A DNA stretch of 64,000 bases from Geodermatophilus sp. YIM 151500. Its GTDB lineage: Bacteria; Actinomycetota; Actinomycetes; Mycobacteriales; Geodermatophilaceae. Within the stretch, counting starts at the first letter, position 1; each line of letters opens with the position of its first letter. The translations under genes were made by a program, and so were the position numbers. The notes under the pieces were generated by a model. That model had not been told where the DNA came from. It saw only the letters and a program-made list of their open reading frames with translations, and searched no databases. The stretch spans positions 638,578 to 702,577 of the forward strand of contig NZ_JAOVZT010000001.1 of the NCBI RefSeq assembly GCF_025716945.1. The letters run 5' to 3'. Positions 59,606 to 64,000 of the stretch are shown here, piece by piece.

Positions 59606-60664
59606 TCAGGACTCGAAGGCGCGGTCGATGTACTGGTCGACGTTGTCCGCGGTGACGACGGGCGCGTTGAGCACGATCCGCTGCGGCACCGCCTGCGAGA
59701 CCAGGTCGGACAGCGACTTCTCCTGCGCTACCAGCCGCGCCAGGCGGATGCCGTCGGCGGCCTGGGTGTGCGGGTAGATGACCGTGGCCTCCAGCACCGA
59801 CTCGCCGGACTGGATCTCCCGCATGGCGTTGGCCGAGCCGGCGCCGCCGACCATGAAGAACTCGTCGCGGCCGGCGTTCTGGATGGCGGCCAGGACGCCG
59901 ACGCCCTGGTCGTCGTCGTGGTTCCACAGCGCGTCGATCTGCGGGGCGGCCTGGAGCAGGTTGGCCGCCGCCTCCTCGCCGCTCTCCACGGTGAACTCCG
60001 CGGCCACCCGGTTGTCGACGTCGAGGCCGCACTCGGACAGCGCGTCGGCGAAGCCCTGGCTGCGGTCCTGGGTCAGCGGCAGCGAGTCGATGCCGGCGAT
60101 CTCGGCCACCACGGCGTCCGGGTTGTCGCCGAGCCGCGAGCAGATGTACTGGCCGGCCGAGACGCCCATGCCGTAGTTGTCGCCGAGGATCGTGGCCCGG
60201 GCGGCGAACGGGCTGTTGAACTCGCGGTCGACGTTGATGACGGGGATGCCGGCCTCCATCGCCTCGAGGGCGACCGGGGTCATCGCGGCCCCGTCGAAGG
60301 GCAGCAGCACGATCGCGTCGACGCCCTCGTTGATGAAGGTCTCGACCTGGCTGATCTGGGTGCTGACGTCGTTGGTGCCCTCGGCGACCGAGAGCTCGAC
60401 GTCCTCGTACTCCTCGGCCGCGGCGCGCGCGGCCTCGGTGATGCCGGCCATCCAGCCGTGGTCGGCCGCCGGTGCCGAGAAGCCGATGGTGACGGTCTCG
60501 CCGGCCTCGTCGTTCGAGCTCGCCGCGCCGCCCGACGAGCCGCCGTCGGAGCCCTGGCTCTCCGGCTCGTTGCTCGTGCAGCCGGCGACGAGGGCGCCGG
60601 CGCCGACGAGCGCGACCGTGGTGGTCATCAGGCGGCGGTAGGGGCGCTGCCTCGTTGCGGACAT
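59606..60664 (-). CDS. Sugar ABC transporter substrate-binding lipoprotein (RbsB-type), 352 aa
   Basis: The extracytoplasmic receptor for a pentose or related sugar. The N-terminus RQRPYRRLMTTTVALVGAG and lipobox LVAGCTS mark a lipoprotein. Ribose-binding-protein features follow: ETVTIGFSAPAADHGWMAGIT, VDAIVLLPFDGAAMTPVALE, GIPVINVDREFNSPFAARA, GDNYGMGVSAGQYICSRLGD, and ALWNHDDDQGVGVLAAIQNAG. The ATG at 60664 was chosen because it has an AGGAGAGAA ribosome-binding site and begins directly before the signal peptide. With xylA in the same operon, xylose is the simplest ligand. Confidence 0.93.
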   Translation of the reverse strand: MSATRQRPYRRLMTTTVALVGAGALVAGCTSNEPESQGSDGGSSGGAASSNDEAGETVTIGFSAPAADHGWMAGITEAARAAAEEYEDVELSVAEGTNDVSTQISQVETFINEGVDAIVLLPFDGAAMTPVALEAMEAGIPVINVDREFNSPFAARATILGDNYGMGVSAGQYICSRLGDNPDAVVAEIAGIDSLPLTQDRSQGFADALSECGLDVDNRVAAEFTVESGEEAAANLLQAAPQIDALWNHDDDQGVGVLAAIQNAGRDEFFMVGGAGSANAMREIQSGESVLEATVIYPHTQAADGIRLARLVAQEKSLSDLVSQAVPQRIVLNAPVVTADNVDQYIDRAFES

Positions 60665-60685
60665 CGTTCTCTCCTCGGGTGTCGC

Positions 60686-60709
60686 CGGCCCGGCCGGGAG
60701 GCCGGGCCG
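60686..60709 (-). other. Leader hairpin of the binding-protein gene
   Basis: CGGCCCGGCC (60686-60695) and GGCCGGGCCG (60700-60709) form a 10-bp stem with a GGGA loop, 22 bases upstream of the binding-protein ATG. It could protect the 5' end of the processed binding-protein mRNA. Confidence 0.5.
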
Positions 60710-60762
60710 TCGTTCTCTCGACGGTGGTGCTCCCGCCGGGCCGGCGGCCCGACGAGGTGGTG

Positions 60763-60797
60763 CTGACCGGTGCCGGCGGGTCGCCGGCACCGGTCAG
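60763..60797 (-). terminator. 16-bp hairpin overlapping the permease stop codon
   Basis: CTGACCGGTGCCGGCG (60763-60778) pairs perfectly with 60782-60797 across a three-base loop. The permease stop codon (60794-60796) is inside the stem. It separates the transporter genes from the binding-protein gene. Confidence 0.7.
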
Positions 60798-61987
60798 GTC
60801 TTCGGGGTGGAGCCGCCGGGGCGGTCGCCGGCCGGGCCGCCGGGGACGCCGGAGCCGCCGCTGACCGCGCCCGCGGGTGCCCCGGGCGCCGCGGGGCCAC
60901 CGGAGGACGCCGTCCCGCCCCCGCCGCCGCGGGACAGCCGGCCGAAGCCGCCGCCCCGGGCCAGGCGCATCTGCAGCAGCACGGCGAGCACGATGATCAC
61001 GCCCTTGGCCACGGCCTGGGCGGAGCTGGACAGGTTGTTCAGCGTGAAGACGTTGCCGAGCGTGGTGAAGATCAGCACGCCGATCACGGTGCCGACGACG
61101 GTGCCGCGGCCGCCGATGAGCAGCGTGCCCCCGATGACGACGGCGGCGATCGCGTCGAGCTCGTACAGCGTGCCGTGCGTCGAGCTGCCCGTCGTCGTCC
61201 GGGCCATGAGCATGACCGCGGCGATGCCGCAGGTGATGCCGGACAGCACGTACAGCTTGAGGGTGTGCCGCTGCACCTTGATGCCCGCCAGCCGGGCGGC
61301 CTCGGCGTTGCCGCCGACGGCGAAGGTGTGCCGGCCGAAGGTGGTCCGGTTCAGCAGCACCCAGCCGCCGACGGACACCAGCGCCCAGATGATGACCAGG
61401 GTCGGGATGCCCAGGACGTCGCCGGAGAAGAAGGACAGGAAGTCGCGGTCCTGCACGATCTGGGTGCGGCGGTTGGCCAGGATCTCGGCCAGCCCGCGGG
61501 CGGAGACCAGCATCGCCAGCGTCGCGATGAAAGCGACCAGCCGCCCGTAGGCGATGACGATGCCGTTCACCAGCCCGGCCCCGGCTCCGACGGCGACCGC
61601 GGTGAAGATCATGACGATCCAGTGGACGTCCTCGGCCATGCGCTGGGTGGCCAGCGTGGTCGCCCACACCGACGACAGCGCCACCAGCGCGCCGACCGAG
61701 AGGTCGATGCCGCCGCCGATGATCACGAAGGTCATGCCGATGCTGACCACGCCGATCACCGCGGCCAGCCGCAGGATGGTCAGCACGTTGTCGACGTCGA
61801 CGAAGCGCCCCGGCGCGGTGACGGCACCGACGACGCACAGCAGCGCCAGGGCGAGGACGAGGCCGGCCAGCCGCCCGGCGGGCCCGGCCATGAGGCCCGG
61901 ACCCTTGCCGTTCCCCGGTCCGGCGCCGGTGCGGCCGCCGGACGCCGGCGCGGCCGCCCCGCTCGTCGTGGTGGTGCTCCCGCTCAT
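60794..61987 (-). CDS. Sugar ABC transporter permease (RbsC/XylH-type), 397 aa
   Basis: The membrane channel of the importer. A Ser/Thr/Gly N-terminal tail precedes about ten helices. RbsC-type motifs are visible: IGVVSIGMTFVIIGGGIDLS, GLVNGIVIAYGRLVAFIATL, AVGGNAEAARLAGIKVQRHT (the EAA-like coupling loop), and ELDAIAAVVIGGTLLIGGRG. The C-terminal ~55 residues are an unusual Gly/Ser/Ala/Pro tail. The ATG overlaps the ATPase stop (ATGA). Confidence 0.94.
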   Translation of the reverse strand: MSGSTTTTSGAAAPASGGRTGAGPGNGKGPGLMAGPAGRLAGLVLALALLCVVGAVTAPGRFVDVDNVLTILRLAAVIGVVSIGMTFVIIGGGIDLSVGALVALSSVWATTLATQRMAEDVHWIVMIFTAVAVGAGAGLVNGIVIAYGRLVAFIATLAMLVSARGLAEILANRRTQIVQDRDFLSFFSGDVLGIPTLVIIWALVSVGGWVLLNRTTFGRHTFAVGGNAEAARLAGIKVQRHTLKLYVLSGITCGIAAVMLMARTTTGSSTHGTLYELDAIAAVVIGGTLLIGGRGTVVGTVIGVLIFTTLGNVFTLNNLSSSAQAVAKGVIIVLAVLLQMRLARGGGFGRLSRGGGGGTASSGGPAAPGAPAGAVSGGSGVPGGPAGDRPGGSTPKT

Positions 61988-63531
61988 GCCACGTCCCCTT
62001 CGTGCGTCGTCGCGGGGATCGGGGCGCCGCGGTGCCCCGTCCCCTCCATGACCAGGTCGAGCACGCGGTGCTCGTCGAGCGCGTCCGCGGGCTCCGAGGC
62101 GAGCACCCGGCCCTCGGCCACGACCAGCACGCGATCGGCGAGGCCGAGGACCTCGGGGATCTCGCTGGACACGACCACGACGGCCACGCCGCGGTCGGCG
62201 AGGCCGCGGACCAGGTTGTAGATCTCCGAGCGGGCGCCGACGTCGACGCCGCGGGTGGGCTCGTCGAGCAGGAGCACACGGCAGTCGCGCAGCAGCCACC
62301 GGGCCAGCACGACCTTCTGCTGGTTGCCGCCGGACAGCGTGCGCACCTCGCGCTCGACGTCCTGGGGACGCACCTCGAGGGCGCGCACCTGCTCGTTCGC
62401 CGCCGCCTTCTCCGCGGCCCGGGCCACGAAACCCCCGCGGGCGAAGCGGGCCAGGCTGGAGATGCTGATGTTGCGTGCCACCGACTCGCCGAGCAGCAGG
62501 CCCTGGCTCTTGCGCTCCTCCGGGGCCAGGCCGACCCCGGCGGCGACGCTGGCGCCGACGTCGCCGGGGCGCAGCCGCCGTCCGGCCACCTGGACGGTCC
62601 CGGCGGTCGCCCGGCGGGCGCCGTACACGGTCTCGAGGATCTCCGAGCGGCCCGAGCCGACCAGCCCGGCCAGCCCGACCACCTCACCCGGGCGCACGGT
62701 GAACGAGACGCCGGAGAAGGTGCCGTGCAGGCCGAGGCCCTCGACCTCGAGCAGCGGCTCGGCCTCGGGCACCGGGCGGCGCGGGGGGAAGACGTACTCG
62801 ATGTCCCGGCCGGTCATCAGCTCGATGACCTTGCGGGTGGGGGTCTCGCGGGCGGGCAGGCCCGTGGCGACGGTGCGGCCGTCCTTGAGCACGGTGATGC
62901 GGTCGCCGATCTCGCGGATCTCCTCGAGCCGGTGCGAGATGTAGACGACCGCGACGTCGTCCCGGGTGAGGTCGCGGATGACGCCGAAGAGCCGCTCGAC
63001 CTCCTCGTTGTCCAGCACCGCCGACGGCTCGTCCATGACGATGAGCCGCGCGTCCTGGGACAGCGCGCGCGCCATGCTGACCATCTGCTGGGAGGCCGCC
63101 GGCAACGACCCGACCTCGGTGGTGGGCCGGATCTCCGGGTGGCCGAGGCGGGCGAGCAGTTCGGCCGCCGCCTTGTTCGCCGACGCCGGGCGGGCGATGC
63201 CGAACCGGGAGCGCTCGCGGCCGAGGAACACGTTGTCGGCGACGGTGAGCCCGGGGACGAGGTCGAGCTCCTGGTAGATGGTCGCGATGCCCAGCGACAG
63301 GGCGGTCTGCGGGTTGCCCAGCTGCACGGCCTCGCCGCGCCAGCTGATCCGCCCGCCGTCGGGCTGGTGCGCGCCGGCGAGGACCTTGATGAGCGTGCTC
63401 TTGCCCGCGCCGTTCTGGCCGAGCAGGCAGTGCACCTCCCCCGCCCGCACGTCGAGGTCGACGCCGTCGAGCGCCCGGACACCCGGGAACTGCTTGACGA
63501 TGCCGTGCATCTCGAGGAGCGGCGCGGTCAC
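61984..63531 (-). CDS. Sugar ABC transporter ATP-binding protein (RbsA/XylG-type, two NBDs), 515 aa
   Basis: The double ATPase of the importer. NBD1 has Walker A GQNGAGKST, a degenerate signature SLPAASQQMVSMARAL, and Walker B LIVMDEPSAVLD. NBD2 has the usual degenerate P-loop GLVGSGRSEILE, signature LSGGNQQKVVLARWL and Walker B VLLLDEPTRGVD. YVFPPRRPVPEAEPLLEVEG is the linker. The GTG at 63531 follows GGAAGG and begins TAPLLEMHGIVKQFPGVRAL, as expected. First gene of the operon; promoter at 63685-63713. Confidence 0.95.
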   Translation of the reverse strand: MTAPLLEMHGIVKQFPGVRALDGVDLDVRAGEVHCLLGQNGAGKSTLIKVLAGAHQPDGGRISWRGEAVQLGNPQTALSLGIATIYQELDLVPGLTVADNVFLGRERSRFGIARPASANKAAAELLARLGHPEIRPTTEVGSLPAASQQMVSMARALSQDARLIVMDEPSAVLDNEEVERLFGVIRDLTRDDVAVVYISHRLEEIREIGDRITVLKDGRTVATGLPARETPTRKVIELMTGRDIEYVFPPRRPVPEAEPLLEVEGLGLHGTFSGVSFTVRPGEVVGLAGLVGSGRSEILETVYGARRATAGTVQVAGRRLRPGDVGASVAAGVGLAPEERKSQGLLLGESVARNISISSLARFARGGFVARAAEKAAANEQVRALEVRPQDVEREVRTLSGGNQQKVVLARWLLRDCRVLLLDEPTRGVDVGARSEIYNLVRGLADRGVAVVVVSSEIPEVLGLADRVLVVAEGRVLASEPADALDEHRVLDLVMEGTGHRGAPIPATTHEGDVA

Positions 63532-63764
63532 GCCACGCCTTCCGGCGGGCCGGGGCGGACCGCGGCCGGAGCCGGCACCACCGGTCGTCGCGCGGTCGGA
63601 TCGCCGCGCCGGGCCGAGTCGAGGACCACCACCGGCCACCCCCAGACTTTTGCTCAACATTGACCATTAGTCCGTGCAGGCAGCAACATAAATCCTCGCT
63701 GGGGTGTGGTCAAGGTCCCACTGGGGGGTTATCGAACCGCAATCACACGGTCGCCCTCCGGGCT
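63532..63764. other. Leader and promoter region of the sugar operon
   Basis: No gene seen. On the minus strand this holds the ~145-base leader of the ABC operon and its promoter. Bases 63645-63700 are far more AT-rich than the surroundings and include TTTTGCTCAACATTGACCAT, where a LacI- or ROK-type repressor could bind. No regulator gene is visible before the window ends. Confidence 0.5.
63685..63713 (-). promoter_or_regulatory. Sigma-70-type promoter for the sugar operon
   Basis: Read on the minus strand: -35 TTGACC (63708-63713), exactly 17 bases, -10 TATGTT (63685-63690). This is the best promoter match in the window. Transcription would begin around 63678, leaving a leader of about 145 bases before the ATPase start at 63531. 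Confidence 0.65.
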
Positions 63765-64000
63765 CCGACCGCGGCCACGTGCCGTCCCCGGCAGACGCTG
63801 AGCCCCACCCCGCGTCCCCGGCGGGGAGCCTCCGGCCCCCGCGCCGGGTCCACGACCCCGCCGGGCGGCCCGCCGACCGACCGCGGCCACGTGCCGTCCC
63901 CGGCAGACGCTGAGCCCCACCCCGCGTCCCCGGCGGGGAGCCTCCGGCCCCCGCGCCGGGTCCACGACCCCGCCGGGCGGCCCGCCGACCGACCGCGGCC
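63765..64000. repeat. Perfect 112-bp tandem direct repeat, open at the window end
   Basis: The unit at 63769-63880 is repeated base for base at 63881-63992, and a third copy begins at 63993 and is cut by the window edge. Identity extends four bases further upstream (63765). The unit contains CACGTG and several GC-rich inverted segments and has no convincing gene. Reading frames across it simply repeat. Identity between copies indicates recent expansion or an assembly feature. Confidence 0.95.

Noticed and set aside
63765..64000. CRISPR array
   Set aside because: The 112-bp unit repeats directly with no spacers and no cas genes are nearby.

Overview
This 64 kb window is very GC-rich DNA with dense, often overlapping genes, many GTG starts and long antisense reading frames. 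Gene content (a DUF222/HNH relic, DUF1206, paired acyl-CoA dehydrogenases, a TAXI-TRAP transporter, a SpoIIE-type phosphatase with PAS and GAF domains, and a very long CtpI-like P-type ATPase) points to a soil-type actinobacterium. The Geodermatophilaceae (Blastococcus, Modestobacter, Geodermatophilus) are my best guess; this is an inference from style, not an identification. I see no rRNA, tRNA, CRISPR array, phage or intact insertion sequence.

Layout. (1) 1-5139: an acyl-CoA oxidation operon on the minus strand (NDP-forming acyl-CoA synthetase, enoyl-CoA hydratase, two acyl-CoA dehydrogenase subunits), divergent from a TetR regulator, with a perfect 16-bp palindrome between them. (2) 5254-8668: a minus-strand cassette FAH hydrolase / SDR / FAH hydrolase / DHDPS-family aldolase. 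(3) 8820-11340: an L-2-hydroxyglutarate oxidase-like enzyme (LhgO) and an MFS transporter. (4) 11366-20752: an eight-gene, tightly coupled minus-strand operon. In transcription order it is TAXI receptor, DUF1850, fused TRAP permease, DUF6282 hydrolase, a LeuB-like/Ldh2-like dehydrogenase fusion, an MFS transporter, an RraA-like C-terminal fragment and a DUF1932 dehydrogenase. Divergent from it are an FCD-type GntR regulator, an SDR and an MFS transporter (20950-24082). (5) 24107-29056: a class III CoA-transferase, a degraded DUF222/HNH gene and a second acyl-CoA dehydrogenase pair joined by a 25-codon micro-ORF. (6) 29171-37148: an operon strongly resembling the Bacillus RsbQ-RsbP energy-stress module, a thiolase, a STAS anti-anti-sigma protein and small membrane or zinc-ribbon proteins. 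(7) 37194-45695: a sacsin-type ATPase, an aldehyde dehydrogenase next to a GMC oxidoreductase, an NTF2-like protein and an MFS transporter. (8) 46016-51385: a DEAD-box helicase, a DoxX-like protein, an HTH regulator divergent from an alpha/beta hydrolase, a cupredoxin lipoprotein and a 33-residue peptide. (9) 51530-56440: a giant P-type ATPase whose frame runs into the convergent neighbour. (10) 56103-63531: a sugar operon (ABC ATPase, permease, binding protein, Gfo/Idh oxidoreductase, xylose isomerase, a second TIM-barrel isomerase), with a good promoter at 63685-63713 and a perfect 112-bp tandem repeat running off the window end.

How it fits together. Most of the window is catabolic: fatty or branched acyl-CoA oxidation, carboxylic or hydroxy-acid uptake and oxidation, alcohol to aldehyde to acid oxidation, and pentose use. 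Each block carries its own importer, and several carry a divergent regulator. The most unusual items are the bifunctional LeuB-Ldh2 fusion inside the TRAP operon, the RsbQ/RsbP-like operon with an extra GAF pair, the coupled micro-ORF between acyl-CoA dehydrogenase subunits, the 33-residue membrane peptide and the 112-bp repeat.
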